A stretch of 64,000 nucleotides of DNA from Flavobacterium resistens (GCF_900182645.1 NZ_FXTA01000003.1:62001-126000), one strand, 5' to 3'; positions 18,791 to 27,877 are shown, numbered from the stretch's first letter. Notes: generated from the letters alone by a model not told the origin. A program made the numbers and translations.

Positions 18791-19336
18791 TTATTTTCCG
18801 ATTACCCAGCCTAAACTAAAGTTTGCAATTGGTGTAAATTCAGTATCATATTGGTCGATATTTACTCCAGCTCCAATATGTAAATCAATATTTAATTTTC
18901 CTTTATAAGTACGCTGGATTCCCCAAACTGGGCCAATTGTAAAAGAAGGAACTTCTTCATCAAACCATTTATTTGTCGAAATTGATTGAAAATCATAATG
19001 AGCATTCAAAGCAATAAAATTTCCCGAATTATATGCGGTTCTTTTTCCTTTGGTTACTCTTTTTTCTAAATTATAATAATGACGTAATTGTTCCGTAATT
19101 CTTGGCGTAAAATACCAAGTAGATTCATCGTACCAGCCATTATGACGATAACCCGTTACTAAACTTGCCTCAGAATATAAAGTGTTTTTTGCAGAAAAAC
19201 CATGCTCATATACAAAACCTGGCAATAGTATTACATTGATTTTAAATTGATTTTTTGCAACTGAAACTGGTACATCATCTTGTGCATGAACATTAGATGC
19301 GGCAAAAAGCAACATAAAAAAGTAAATTTTTTTCAT
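18791..19336 (-). CDS. Secreted or outer-membrane protein of unknown function
   Basis: The 181-residue protein has a signal peptide ending near VHAQ (residue 19). Several beta-strand-like segments follow (KFNILVLLP-like pattern, TIGPVWGIQRTYKG, DLHIGAGVNIDQYD), and it ends in FSLGWVIGK. The size and alternating pattern suit a small outer-membrane barrel, possibly DUF3575-like, but I do not recognise the family. It is monocistronic and convergent with the response regulator. Confidence 0.55.
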   Translation of the reverse strand: MKKIYFFMLLFAASNVHAQDDVPVSVAKNQFKINVILLPGFVYEHGFSAKNTLYSEASLVTGYRHNGWYDESTWYFTPRITEQLRHYYNLEKRVTKGKRTAYNSGNFIALNAHYDFQSISTNKWFDEEVPSFTIGPVWGIQRTYKGKLNIDLHIGAGVNIDQYDTEFTPIANFSLGWVIGK

Positions 19337-19516
19337 ATTATGGTTTATCGATTAGTGGGCGTAAAAATAGTATTTAATCAATACGAAGCCATCAAAAACA
19401 AAAAGTATTTCTTACAAAAACAACCCTTGAAATCATATAATTTCCATAAGTAATTGTATAACAACATTTAACAAATACAAGAATAAATTTGTTATATAAC
19501 TTTAAAACTAATAATC

Positions 19517-19711
19517 ATGAACCTAAAAAGATTATTCGGCGGATTATTGACAATCCTCGGAATTATAGGACTTATCTATACAGCAATGATTTTTGCAGAT
19601 ACAACTGGAGGAACCAGAGATATAAAATCTCTAATTATTTATGGCATATTGGGAATAGTGTTTTTCACGTCCGGCATAAGTTTGGTGCGAACTACTAAAG
19701 ATGAAGCTTAA
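19517..19711 (+). CDS. Small two-helix membrane protein
   Basis: This 64-residue protein has two hydrophobic helices (about 6-27 and 40-57), a short polar loop GGTRDIKS and a basic tail. ATG 19517 is the only ATG-led frame with this membrane logic. Similar tiny proteins are common in Flavobacterium and lack a known function. It stands alone and is followed by a word-repeat hairpin. Confidence 0.6.
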   Translation: MNLKRLFGGLLTILGIIGLIYTAMIFADTTGGTRDIKSLIIYGILGIVFFTSGISLVRTTKDEA

Positions 19712-19715
19712 ATTT

Positions 19716-19786
19716 TAAGGGCAAAGGGACAAAGTTACAAAGGGGCAAAGTTTTAAATTCTTTGCGACTTTGTAACTTTATCAAAA
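19716..19786. repeat. Word-repeat hairpin (ACAAAG words)
   Basis: The left arm repeats a GGGCAAA/GGACAAA/GTTACAAA word, and the right arm CTTTGCGACTTTGTAACTTT is its complement. It lies between convergent genes and probably terminates both. Confidence 0.6.
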
Positions 19787-19789
19787 AAA

Positions 19790-21040
19790 TTATTGTTCAG
19801 AAACAGGATTCAAATTCAATTCTGTAAAATCTCTTTCGGTTTTTGAAATGATGATTGTTGCAACTGTATTTCCAATTAAGTTTGTAATAGCTCTGGCTTC
19901 GCTCATAAATTTATCTACGCCTAATAAAAAAGCCAAACCTTCAACCGGAATTTTATGAAGTGCTGTTAATGTCGACGCTAAAACTATAAAACCGCTTCCG
20001 GTTACGCCCGCAGCTCCTTTTGACGTAATCATCAAAATTCCTATTACGGTCAGGATTTCGAAAAAACTCAAATGCACATCATACAGCTGCGCCAAAAATA
20101 TCACCGACATCGAAAGATAAATTGAAGTTCCATCAAGATTAAAAGAATAACCTGTCGGAATCACCAATCCCACGACCGATTTACTACAGCCCATTTTTTC
20201 CAGTTTTACCATAATACTTGGCAAAGCTGCTTCAGAAGATGAAGTTCCAAGAACTAGTAGAAGTTCTTCTTTTATATATTTTAAAATGGAAAGAATACTA
20301 ATTTTATAATATCTCAGAATACTTCCTAAAACCAAAAAAACAAACAGCGCCATTGTCAGATAAACGCAAAGCATCAATTTTCCAAGCGGAATCAAAGTTG
20401 CTAAACCAAACTTGCCAATCGTATATGCCATTCCGCCAAAAGCGCCAATTGGAGCCAGATACATAACATATTTTAAACCTGTAAAAACAACATTCGAAAT
20501 TCGTTCTAAAACTAAAATCGTTTGTTCTCTTTTTTGATAAAAATTTAAAGCGATTCCGCAGACAATTGCAGCGACTAAAACCTGCAAAGTGAAATTAGAA
20601 AAGAAGAACTGTAACCACGAAAAATGCTCTGCTGAACTATTTGTATATTGGCTTGCATCGCCAATTTGCAATCCCGATTTGTCGATTTTCCCCGGCTTAA
20701 ACAAATACGCCACTGTAACGCCAATTGCTAAAGCAACAGTCGAAACGACTTCAAAATAACCTAAAGCTTTTACGCCAATTCGGCCGACTTTCTTTAAATT
20801 TCCCATTCCGGAAATTCCTAAAACAATCGTCAGGAAAATAATTGGTCCAATAAAAAGTTTGATAAGATCAATAAATCCTTTTCCAACTTTTTCCATTTTA
20901 ATTCCATTTTCAGGCGAAAAATGTCCGAGCAAAATTCCGGCAATAATCGCAATCAAAACCCAGAAAGTAAGGTTGGTAATTATAGTCTTAAAAAGACTTT
21001 TTTTATTTTTTGAAGAAGTATTTGGGGTAGAAATATTCAT
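19790..21040 (-). CDS. Dicarboxylate/amino acid:cation symporter (SDF/DAACS family)
   Basis: The 416-residue inner-membrane carrier has about eight transmembrane helices plus two re-entrant hairpins. Diagnostic features are the serine-rich loop LGTSSSEAALPS, the GYSFNLDGTSIYLSM motif in TM7, and SKGAAGVTGSGFIVLAS in HP2. These define GltP/DctA-type Na+- or H+-coupled importers of glutamate, aspartate or C4-dicarboxylates. The exact substrate cannot be fixed. A -7-like TATATTTG (minus strand, 21063-21070) lies just before the start and abuts the 3' end of the RNase P RNA gene. Confidence 0.92.
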   Translation of the reverse strand: MNISTPNTSSKNKKSLFKTIITNLTFWVLIAIIAGILLGHFSPENGIKMEKVGKGFIDLIKLFIGPIIFLTIVLGISGMGNLKKVGRIGVKALGYFEVVSTVALAIGVTVAYLFKPGKIDKSGLQIGDASQYTNSSAEHFSWLQFFFSNFTLQVLVAAIVCGIALNFYQKREQTILVLERISNVVFTGLKYVMYLAPIGAFGGMAYTIGKFGLATLIPLGKLMLCVYLTMALFVFLVLGSILRYYKISILSILKYIKEELLLVLGTSSSEAALPSIMVKLEKMGCSKSVVGLVIPTGYSFNLDGTSIYLSMSVIFLAQLYDVHLSFFEILTVIGILMITSKGAAGVTGSGFIVLASTLTALHKIPVEGLAFLLGVDKFMSEARAITNLIGNTVATIIISKTERDFTELNLNPVSEQ

Positions 21041-21072
21041 GAAAATTAGTTAGAAAGTTTCACAAATATATA

Positions 21073-21400
21073 AAAAAAGCAGACCTATAAGCCGGATTCT
21101 GTTTTTGTCTCGTTTTGCAACAAGACAATACCTTATCATTTATCTAGATCCCGAATTGCTTCGGGACTCAAGCTACCTACCCTTCAACAACGGACGAGAA
21201 GCCCTTAAATGCTGATATACTTGGTATTTCACCGCATAGAGTTTACCTGGTTTCACTACAGCATTACCTGTACATACTTTCTGTTGCACTTGTCCTTGCC
21301 TCATTTCTAAGACCGACGGGTGTTACCCGCTATGCTTCTCTGTGGTGTCCGGACTTTCCTCCCCTCCGATAAAATCGGAGCGACGATAAGGCGGTCTGCG
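21073..21400 (-). ncRNA. rnpB: RNase P RNA (bacterial type A)
   Basis: Read on the minus strand, the gene starts around CCGCAGACCGCC. It contains the universal 5' P4 strand GAGGAAAGTCCGGACACC (at 21344-21361) and ends with the 3' P4 strand ACAGAATCCGGCTTATAGG (around 21084-21103), then a T-run. The internal CGGGTAACACCCG hairpin and the cross-pairing of the terminal segments fit type A RNase P RNA. A TACTTTTG -7 element lies just upstream. It is the catalytic RNA that trims tRNA 5' leaders. The ends are estimates within ~5 bases. Confidence 0.95.
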
Positions 21401-21403
21401 GTG

Positions 21404-21411
21404 CAAAAGTA
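21404..21411 (-). promoter_or_regulatory. -7 element of the rnpB promoter
   Basis: TACTTTTG on the minus strand matches the flavobacterial TAnnTTTG element exactly and sits 4-5 bases before the inferred rnpB 5' end. I found no good TTG at the usual upstream distance. Confidence 0.6.
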
Positions 21412-21527
21412 ACACTTTATGAGTGAAGAATAATGTTTTTAAATTTTCCATTTTATGAATTATATCATAACTTTTTAATTTTAAAATAGTTATCTTTAAA
21501 ATTCCATAATTTTTAAATTCAGTTATC

Positions 21528-21821
21528 ATGAAAAGAATGTATCATTACGCAACTGTTTCAAAGGCTTTAGATCAATTGAATGAGAAAGGATTTACGTGCG
21601 ATTTTAATCGAAATGCTGACATGATTAAAAAGAATCCTGAGAAATTTGAAATTGTTCATGTGTATCGATACGAGGGTGAATCAGACCCGGGCGATGAGGC
21701 AGTTGTATACGGAATTAAATCGACTACAGGCAAAAAAGGAGTGTATGTTGCTGGCTTTTCAGCCGATTCAGATCAGGAAACAGCACAGTTTTTATTCAAT
21801 TTAAGTATTAGGGGAAGGTAG
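21528..21821 (+). CDS. Small conserved Bacteroidota protein
   Basis: This 97-residue soluble protein has the recurring family pattern [16 protein letters not shown]...[25 protein letters not shown]...KGVYVAGF. As I recall, close relatives in Bacteroidota databases often carry the label phosphoribosylpyrophosphate synthetase. The protein is far too short for that and lacks the PRPP-binding motifs, so the label is not credible. ATG 21528 is used; MYHYATV could be an alternative start three codons later. It is monocistronic with a 16-bp terminator palindrome after it. Function unknown. Confidence 0.7.
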   Translation: MKRMYHYATVSKALDQLNEKGFTCDFNRNADMIKKNPEKFEIVHVYRYEGESDPGDEAVVYGIKSTTGKKGVYVAGFSADSDQETAQFLFNLSIRGR

Positions 21822-21830
21822 TTTTTAATT

Positions 21831-21871
21831 TAGTTTTCAGTCTCAGTTTTTTAATCTGAGACTGAAAACTA
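21831..21871. terminator. Bidirectional terminator
   Basis: A 16-bp stem (TAGTTTTCAGTCTCAG / CTGAGACTGAAAACTA) with a 9-base loop lies between the small conserved gene and the convergent cupin gene; the tandem-word arms resemble other intergenic hairpins here. Confidence 0.75.
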
Positions 21872-21878
21872 AAAAACA

Positions 21879-22358
21879 TTAATCCAAATAATCCGGCGGA
21901 AACATTTCTTGTCCGTATTTTACAAAAATGGAGTTTATTTTTTCTTTCTTTTCAATTTCAGAATCTGAAGAATTAGTTTCCATATAACTTGCAATTTCTT
22001 CAAACAAATCATCTAAACCAGCGGGAGTAACTGTACATAATAATTTTGCAGATTCGTTGCTCAGGTTTTTAAAACCATGTACAATTCCACTTTTTGGAAT
22101 ATTGACAAAAGCATTTTTCTTCGCAACATAAATCCCTAATTCCGATTTAAAAGTAACCTCGCCTTCCAACACAAAAAAAGTTTCTGTAAAATCAGCATGT
22201 GCGTGCGGATTTGGTCCAGCACCAGGAGGAACCGACATTTCGATTACAGCATATTCACCATTCGTTTCTTTTCCTGAAATGACAATACGGTAACTTCCTC
22301 CGGCAATTTTTAGTTTATGTCCTTGTGTTTCGTCTACGGTTATTATTGGATTTTTCAT
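21879..22358 (-). CDS. Cupin-domain protein
   Basis: The 159-residue protein shows the two cupin motifs: PGAGPNPHAHADFTETFFVLEGEV (motif 1, split here by family spacing, with His pairs and Glu) and, later, NIPKSGIVHGFKNLS (motif 2). It belongs to the quercetinase-like small cupins that bind a metal ion. It is cytosolic, with no leader. It is the last of a minus-strand run that also includes the NTF2-like secreted protein 56 bases upstream. The substrate is unknown. Confidence 0.82.
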   Translation of the reverse strand: MKNPIITVDETQGHKLKIAGGSYRIVISGKETNGEYAVIEMSVPPGAGPNPHAHADFTETFFVLEGEVTFKSELGIYVAKKNAFVNIPKSGIVHGFKNLSNESAKLLCTVTPAGLDDLFEEIASYMETNSSDSEIEKKEKINSIFVKYGQEMFPPDYLD

Positions 22359-22414
22359 TTCGTTTTTTATTAATTTTCTCTTTTTACTTTATTTCTATAA
22401 AAGATAAAAATTAT

Positions 22415-22864
22415 CTATTCGTGCTGTGTCACGTCATTATATTGCCAAAGCACGTTTATAATTTTCCATTCGCCATTTTCCTTCACAATGTGCATATAAT
22501 CAATCCATGCATCAGCAAATAATTTAACCGATGCTGTTTTAGCAGAAACATCTAATAACTTAATTTCTTTTCTTGGATTCTTTGGAAACTTATCGCCTTT
22601 CACATTATAAGTTTCTGCCAGAATAACCATGTTTTCAGCAAAAAACTCTGAGATATAATCCTTTTGAGCGACTTTATTTCTAAAAACGGATCTTTTCACC
22701 ATTCTAGGATGTAAAGCACTTTCCATCAATTTAGGATTCGGATTATGTTGCGCTTCGATATATGCCAAAGCTACACGCTTAATATCTAATGAATCCTGCG
22801 CAGTTTGAGCCTGGATTTTAAAAGAATAAAATATAATTGCAATTAGTATTAAAAGTCTCTTCAT
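22415..22864 (-). CDS. Secreted NTF2-like (putative lumazine-binding family) protein
   Basis: This 149-residue protein has a signal peptide ending near IQAQ (residue 19). The mature region reads LDIKRVALAYIEAQHNPNPKLMESALHP, ...KLFADAWIDYMHIVKENGEWKI..., the cone-shaped NTF2 fold of the Lumazine_bd_2 group. Lumazine binding has not been shown for this group, and the name comes from the Pfam title. Active-site residues are not recognisable. It could be an exported small-molecule binder or enzyme. It lies between the cupin and a membrane protein, all on the minus strand. Confidence 0.7.
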   Translation of the reverse strand: MKRLLILIAIIFYSFKIQAQTAQDSLDIKRVALAYIEAQHNPNPKLMESALHPRMVKRSVFRNKVAQKDYISEFFAENMVILAETYNVKGDKFPKNPRKEIKLLDVSAKTASVKLFADAWIDYMHIVKENGEWKIINVLWQYNDVTQHE

Positions 22865-22898
22865 ATAAAAATGCGTTTAGAATTTATTTACAAAACCT

Positions 22899-23693
22899 CT
22901 AGCTTCCAAGTTTTCCATAACGCTGTTGCTCAGAAAAATACAGGATTATTTTCTTTCCATTTTTTTCATAAGGATAGAATAATTCATAAGAACCATTATG
23001 AGAACTATAACGTAATTCATTACTTCCTTTCTCGAAAACAGATTTCAGATACTCTCTTTCTTCTTTAGTAGTTTGATAAATATATCGTTGTTTTTGTGGG
23101 TGAATTGTATCTTTCAAATTCCCTTCATAATAATCAGTAAAGCCTAAATAAACTTGAGAACCTTTAAGCGAATCTTTTACAATTACTGTAACATTTGGGA
23201 AATTTTTATCTGTTTTAGACAAAATATCCAGAATCTCAGCTGTCTCTTTTATATAACTTTCAGAAAAACTATAATTTACTAATTTATCACTATTCCTTTT
23301 ATTAATCGCAATAATTGATTCCGCCGATTTAATCAATCGCTCTTCTTTCCTTGCCGTTGTTAAATAATCACCGCCAAATAAAATTATAGCGATCAAAGGA
23401 AAAATTAAAATCAAAGCTAAAAATCTCAATCTATTTGATTTATTATTTACTGTATCAAGATTATGTCTTTCAGCGATTCTGGTTAAATTAAACATTAAAT
23501 TGATAATTAAAGAACCAGCCATCAAAGCAAGAATTCCTAAAATACTCAGATAAAACGTTTCGGTCATATTCTCTTTAAATACTTTTAAACCAAAAACCTG
23601 TATTGTTATAAAAGTAAATACCCAATACACTAATAAGAGTATGGATGTGATTCCAATAATATTGCTTAATCTAACTATTTGTTTTGCGTTCAT
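22899..23693 (-). CDS. Membrane protein of unknown function
   Basis: The 264-residue protein has three predicted transmembrane helices at ~10-35, 46-66 and 88-108. A ~155-residue extracytoplasmic C-terminal domain follows (FPNVTVIVKDSLKG, YLGFTDYYEGNLK, YELFYPYEKNGKKIILYFSE). I do not recognise a family. The soluble part has a mixed alpha/beta look similar to small sensing domains. It is 34 bases upstream of the NTF2-like gene and may be co-transcribed. Confidence 0.6.
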   Translation of the reverse strand: MNAKQIVRLSNIIGITSILLLVYWVFTFITIQVFGLKVFKENMTETFYLSILGILALMAGSLIINLMFNLTRIAERHNLDTVNNKSNRLRFLALILIFPLIAIILFGGDYLTTARKEERLIKSAESIIAINKRNSDKLVNYSFSESYIKETAEILDILSKTDKNFPNVTVIVKDSLKGSQVYLGFTDYYEGNLKDTIHPQKQRYIYQTTKEEREYLKSVFEKGSNELRYSSHNGSYELFYPYEKNGKKIILYFSEQQRYGKLGS

Positions 23694-23740
23694 AAATTAT
23701 CAAATTAATTGTTTTGTTAGTTCGTTATTTTTGTTTCGGA

Positions 23741-24139
23741 TTAATTCGGAGAATAATCAAGTTTAGTCAAAACCCGATCTTCAATATTTCCCACAACGTC
23801 ACCGTATTTTTTAATAAATTCTTTTTTAATTTCAATCCATTCTTTATCAGCTTTAAAACCTTCCCAAGCTTGTTTCATTGTTTTTTCGTCTGGCCATTCC
23901 AGAAAATAAACAAACTCGGTCTTCTTGTCTGATTTTGATTCGTAAATAGAAGTAATTTTAAAATTGTATTTTTTCATGATTCGCATCGCATGATCGCGAA
24001 AACGCTCATGAAAATGATTCTTGTTGTTTTCAAAAATTTCATAAATACGCAACTGATAAACAGGGTTTACTTGTGCTACATTCTGTGCTTTTGAAATAAA
24101 TGTTGTAACGAATAATAAAGTCAATAAAAATAGTTTCAT
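23741..24139 (-). CDS. Secreted NIPSNAP-family protein
   Basis: After a signal peptide (to about SKAQ, residue 18) the protein has the ferredoxin-like alpha/beta NIPSNAP/dimeric barrel pattern: VYQLRIYEIFENNKNHFHERF...MRIMKKYNFKITSIYES...FVYFLEWPDEKTMKQAWEGF. Length is 132 residues. The family's function is poorly defined; bacterial members resemble small stress-response dimeric alpha-beta barrels. It is the first gene of the minus-strand run and divergent from dnaX. Confidence 0.8.
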   Translation of the reverse strand: MKLFLLTLLFVTTFISKAQNVAQVNPVYQLRIYEIFENNKNHFHERFRDHAMRIMKKYNFKITSIYESKSDKKTEFVYFLEWPDEKTMKQAWEGFKADKEWIEIKKEFIKKYGDVVGNIEDRVLTKLDYSPN

Positions 24140-24268
24140 TTTAGGTCTTATTAAGGTTAAACTTGTAGTAAAAATATGAAAATCCTATTTATAAAATTAA
24201 ATTAAAACATCTTACTTTCTCAAATTCAAACCACTCACAAACGACTCAAAGATTTATTAATTTCAGAT

Positions 24269-24299
24269 TTGTGATTTGGTAATTTTCAGACTATATTTG
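24269..24299 (+). promoter_or_regulatory. dnaX promoter
   Basis: TTG at 24269-24271, a 20-base spacer and TATATTTG at 24292-24299 form an exact flavobacterial sigma-A promoter 19 bases before the dnaX ATG. This implies a very short leader. Confidence 0.72.
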
Positions 24300-24318
24300 C
24301 TATCGAATAAAAAAGAAT

Positions 24319-26078
24319 ATGGAACAATTTGTAGTATCGGCACGTAAATATCGCCCGCAAACCTTTAAGGATGTTGTGGGGCAAAAAGCCATTACAAACA
24401 CGTTGTTGAACGCTATTGACAGCAATCACCTTGCTTCTGCTCTTTTGTTCACCGGACCACGTGGAGTTGGAAAAACTACTTGTGCGCGTATCTTGGCCAG
24501 AAAAATAAATCAGCCTGGATATGATGATCCAAATGAAGATTTTGCATTTAACGTTTTTGAGTTAGATGCCGCTTCAAACAACTCGGTTGATGACATTCGT
24601 AATTTGATTGATCAGGTTCGAATCCCGCCACAAACCGGACAATACAAAGTATATATTATTGATGAGGTTCATATGTTGTCTTCGGCTGCTTTTAATGCTT
24701 TCCTGAAAACATTGGAAGAACCGCCAAAACATGCTATTTTTATTTTAGCAACAACAGAAAAACACAAAATCATTCCGACGATTTTATCTCGTTGCCAGAT
24801 ATTTGATTTCAAAAGAATTACAGTAAAAGATGCTAAAGAACATTTGGCTGATGTTGCTGCGAGTCAGGGAATCAATTTTGAAGATGATGCACTGCACATT
24901 ATTGCTCAAAAAGCTGATGGTGCAATGCGTGATGCTTTGTCTATTTTTGATCGTGTAGTTTCGTATTGCGGAACTAACTTAACGCGTCAGGCTGTAACTG
25001 AAAACCTAAACGTTTTAGATTACGAAACCTATATTTCAATCACAGACTTGATTCTGGAAAACAAAATTCCAGACTTATTGATTGCCTACAACGACATACT
25101 TTCAAAAGGTTTTGATGGACATCATTTTATTGCTGGTTTAGCCTCTCATTTTAGAGATTTGTTAGTGAGCAAAACTCCTGCAACTATTGCTTTATTAGAA
25201 GTTGGAGAACAGGCACAACAAATGTATGGCGTTCAAGCGCAGAAATGCTCTCAGGACTTTTTATTAAAAGGAATCGACATTGCAAATGACTGCGATTTAA
25301 AATATAAATTGAGTCAGAATCAGCGACTTTTAGTTGAATTATGCTTAATGCAATTAGCCTCTATCAATTTTGATGGAGAAAAAAAAAAGCTGAGCAATTC
25401 ATAATTCCGCCTACTTATTATAAAAATGGAAGCTTTTCGATTGTTGAAGTTCAAACCTCAAAATCGAAAGTTGAAAGTCAGACTGTTTCCGAAAATATAA
25501 AATCAGAAAATGTAACTGCTCCGACTGAAGTTGAAAGTCCAAAAGACACAACTATTTCTGAAACTCCGAAAGTTCAGACTTCACAAACTCCAGAAACAGA
25601 ATCTAGCAATACTCCAAAAGTTTCTGCATTTTCTCTTGCCAGTATCCGCAAGAAAAAAGAATTGGAACAAAGCAGCAAATCTTACGTTAAACCTTCTTCT
25701 GTATTACCTACTGAGGAATTTAATGAAACGGATATGCTTTTGCATTGGAATAAATATGCGGAGCGTTTAGGCCAGAAAGGTCTAAAAATCATGGAATCTA
25801 TATTATTGATCAGCGATCCTGTTTTAAACGGAACAAGAATCACTTATGAGTTACCAAATGAAGGTTCTAAACTGGAATTTGAAAGTCAGATGAATGGGTT
25901 ACTTGGACATTTAAAAGGACATTTACACAATCACGACATTACGATCGAGGTAATTGTAAATGAACAAGCTGAAACCAAAAGAACTTATAATAATCAGGAT
26001 CGTTATAATCGTCTTTTAGAAATCAATCCAAATCTTGAACTTTTGCGCTCAACATTTGGACTGGATTTAAAAGATTAA
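24319..26078 (+). CDS. dnaX: DNA polymerase III gamma/tau subunit, expressed across a -1 frame break
   Basis: The clamp-loader ATPase is encoded in two frames. Frame one (24319-25404, 361 residues) has the AAA+ core: GPRGVGKTT (Walker A, ~47-55), VYIIDEVHMLSS, sensor 1 TTEKHKIIPT and LSRCQIFDFKRI. It stops eight codons after an A10 run at 25379-25388. The -1 frame stays open from that run to 26078. It encodes a Ser/Thr/Glu-rich linker and a tau-like C-terminal domain (VLPTEEFNETDMLLHWNKYA...). A single extra A (or removal of two) would give a 586-residue tau. Either programmed slippage makes both isoforms, or the run holds a sequencing indel. The usual four-Cys zinc module after Walker A is absent, replaced by KINQPGYDDPNEDF. 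Confidence 0.9.
25379..25389 (+). promoter_or_regulatory. Candidate frameshift/slippage site in dnaX
   Basis: Ten A's followed by G contain the heptamer A-AAA-AAG in the zero frame (25383-25389), identical to the E. coli dnaX slip site. The preceding GGAG (25375-25378) is Shine-Dalgarno-like. The zero-frame stop follows at 25402-25404. Without RNA or protein evidence I cannot tell ribosomal from transcriptional slippage, or either from an assembly indel. Confidence 0.6.
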
Positions 26079-26098
26079 TTTTTTTTGATTTCAGAAAT

Positions 26099-26677
26099 TT
26101 ATTTATTCTGAAATCCGAAATTATATACTTTTTCAAGCCATTTTTTTCTTTGAATTTCATCGGCAGTTTTTATAATTCCGATGTAACTCACTTTTACTGG
26201 TTTTATTCCGCAAAATTCCAAAGTTGATTTTTTTAATTGGTTCACACTTGGTCTTCCAAAAAATAATCGATAATACCAGCCTGGCTGATCTAAAGTGGTA
26301 ATAATATGTGCTGTTTTTCCTTTAAGCAATTTATCCCACCAAACCGAATTTTCTCTATATTGAAAAGCCATTCCTGGTAGAAATAAACGATCAATAAAAC
26401 CTTTTGTAATTGCTGGAAGTCCGCCCCACCAAACAGGATGAATCCAAACTAAATGATCTGCTCTTTTGATTTTCTCCCAAGATTCAATTAAATCCGGTTC
26501 TAATTCAGTTCGTTTTTGATAACCAAACTGCAAATTCGGATTAAATTTTAAATCGGCAATTGTAATTGTTTCAACTTGAGTTCCAGAAGCAATTGCACCG
26601 TTTTTATAAGATTCAGCAATTCCGAAGTTGAAACTTGCTGAATTAGGATGTCCGTTTATAATTAGTATTTTTTTCAT
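26099..26677 (-). CDS. NAD(P)H-dependent oxidoreductase, flavodoxin-like fold
   Basis: The 192-residue FMN-binding quinone reductase-type protein starts KKILIINGHPNSASFN (phosphate-binding loop). It has HLVWIHPVWWGGLPAITKGFIDR, the flavin-facing block of the KefF/MdaB/NQO1 group, and LITTLDQPGWYYR-like sequence. It reduces quinones or electrophiles with two electrons in the cytosol. It is the last gene of the minus-strand array headed by sixA-ppk1, 39 bases after the Crp-like gene, so that regulator may control it. Confidence 0.85.
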   Translation of the reverse strand: MKKILIINGHPNSASFNFGIAESYKNGAIASGTQVETITIADLKFNPNLQFGYQKRTELEPDLIESWEKIKRADHLVWIHPVWWGGLPAITKGFIDRLFLPGMAFQYRENSVWWDKLLKGKTAHIITTLDQPGWYYRLFFGRPSVNQLKKSTLEFCGIKPVKVSYIGIIKTADEIQRKKWLEKVYNFGFQNK

Positions 26678-26716
26678 ATCAAAGTTTTTTCAAAAATACC
26701 ATTACGACACATTATT

Positions 26717-27292
26717 TTACTGGACAAATGTCTCTAAAAATCTTTTTCTGATTCGGCTTAAATGTCTTGGAGTAATTCCTAAATAAGAAGCTAAATATTG
26801 CAATGGAATTAGCTGCAAATATTTTTGATGATTCTGATATAGTTCTTCATAACGCTGTGCTCCAGATAATTTTTGAAAAGAGACCATTCTTTTATGAAGA
26901 TTGACAAATTCAATTTCGGTTAACTTTCTTCCCGTTTCCTGCCAGTTAAAACCTGATATATACAGTTTTTCTAAAGCTTTCCTATCTAAAATCTGTAATT
27001 CGGTTTCGGCAAGAGCCTGAATGTTTTCTTCGGCTTTTTCTTCTGTGATGAAACTGGCAAAAGAAGCCATAAATTCATTTTCAAAAGCAAAACAATTTGT
27101 GATTTCGTCACCTTTATGATTTACAAAAAAAGATCTCAGAATGCCTTTTTTGATAAAAACAATCTCATTGCAAACCTGATTTTCAGTCAGCAAAAGTTCA
27201 CCTTTCTTCAAAGTACGAAAAGTAATTAAATCATCTAGAAGATTTAATTCTTCCGGAGAAAAGTTTTGAATGGACTGAAAAACGGATTTCAT
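26717..27292 (-). CDS. Crp/Fnr-family transcriptional regulator
   Basis: The 191-residue protein has an N-terminal cyclic-nucleotide-binding-like beta-roll (~25-110; GELLLTENQVCNEIVFIKKGILRSFF) and a C-terminal helix-turn-helix (LQYLASYLGITPRHLSRIRKRF). It is shorter than E. coli Crp (209). The cAMP-contact residues of Crp are not conserved, so the ligand is uncertain, and no Fnr-type cysteine cluster is present. It sits three bases after the TMEM175-type gene and 39 before the flavin oxidoreductase, suggesting local or autogenous control. Confidence 0.85.
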   Translation of the reverse strand: MKSVFQSIQNFSPEELNLLDDLITFRTLKKGELLLTENQVCNEIVFIKKGILRSFFVNHKGDEITNCFAFENEFMASFASFITEEKAEENIQALAETELQILDRKALEKLYISGFNWQETGRKLTEIEFVNLHKRMVSFQKLSGAQRYEELYQNHQKYLQLIPLQYLASYLGITPRHLSRIRKRFLETFVQ

Positions 27293-27295
27293 GGA

Positions 27296-27877
27296 TTAAT
27301 CGTTAGAATCAAAAACTCTTTCGATTCTTTTGTCCGGAATAAGCCATGACATAGCTACTATAAAGTAAGCAGCGCCAGAAATCCATACGTTGTAAAACGA
27401 AGAAATAATTCCGATGATATATAAAACTGCTGAAACTTTCCCTTTTAAATCTTTACCAAGTGCTTTTCGCAAAGGAGAATCTTCGCCTTCATTACACATA
27501 ATTACATATTGCAAAATGACATAAGCAATTGCACATAGCAATAAAATAATACCGTACAAAGCCATTGACGCTTTTGCAAAATTATGCTCACCCATCCAGC
27601 CCGTTGAAACCGGAATCAATGAAAGCCAAAACAATAAATGCAGATTACTCCAAAGTACTTTTCCATTTACTTTAGATAAGCCATGAAGCAAATAATGATG
27701 ATTGTTCCAATAAATTCCAACATAAATAAAACTCAAAACATAGCTTAAAAACTTAGGAATAAGCGGTTTTAAATCAGCAAATTCATGCCCCGCAGGAACT
27801 TTTATTTCTAAAATCATAATAGTTATGATAATAGCTAAAACGCCGTCACTAAAGGCTTCAAGTCTGGTTTTGTTCAT
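27296..27877 (-). CDS. TMEM175-family (DUF1211) potassium channel-like protein
   Basis: The 193-residue protein opens with the family signature RLEAFSDGVLAIIITIMILE, the pore-lining first helix of TMEM175 channels. Five further hydrophobic helices follow, giving six in total, as in bacterial homologues that form tetrameric K+ leak channels. The FSDG motif is intact. It begins 17 bases after the ppx stop and ends three bases before the Crp-like start, so it is probably part of the polyphosphate operon, a link that is only inferred. Confidence 0.85.
   Translation of the reverse strand: MNKTRLEAFSDGVLAIIITIMILEIKVPAGHEFADLKPLIPKFLSYVLSFIYVGIYWNNHHYLLHGLSKVNGKVLWSNLHLLFWLSLIPVSTGWMGEHNFAKASMALYGIILLLCAIAYVILQYVIMCNEGEDSPLRKALGKDLKGKVSAVLYIIGIISSFYNVWISGAAYFIVAMSWLIPDKRIERVFDSND

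Noticed and set aside
21323-21529. A 68-codon minus-strand open frame
   Set aside because: It overlaps the 5' part of the RNase P RNA, including the universal P4 strand, and its product has no protein-like composition or family pattern.
25531-25770. Separate 79-codon gene after the dnaX zero-frame stop
   Set aside because: The overlapping -1 frame carries the tau-like C-terminal domain and runs uninterrupted from the A10 site; this other frame is a shadow of it.
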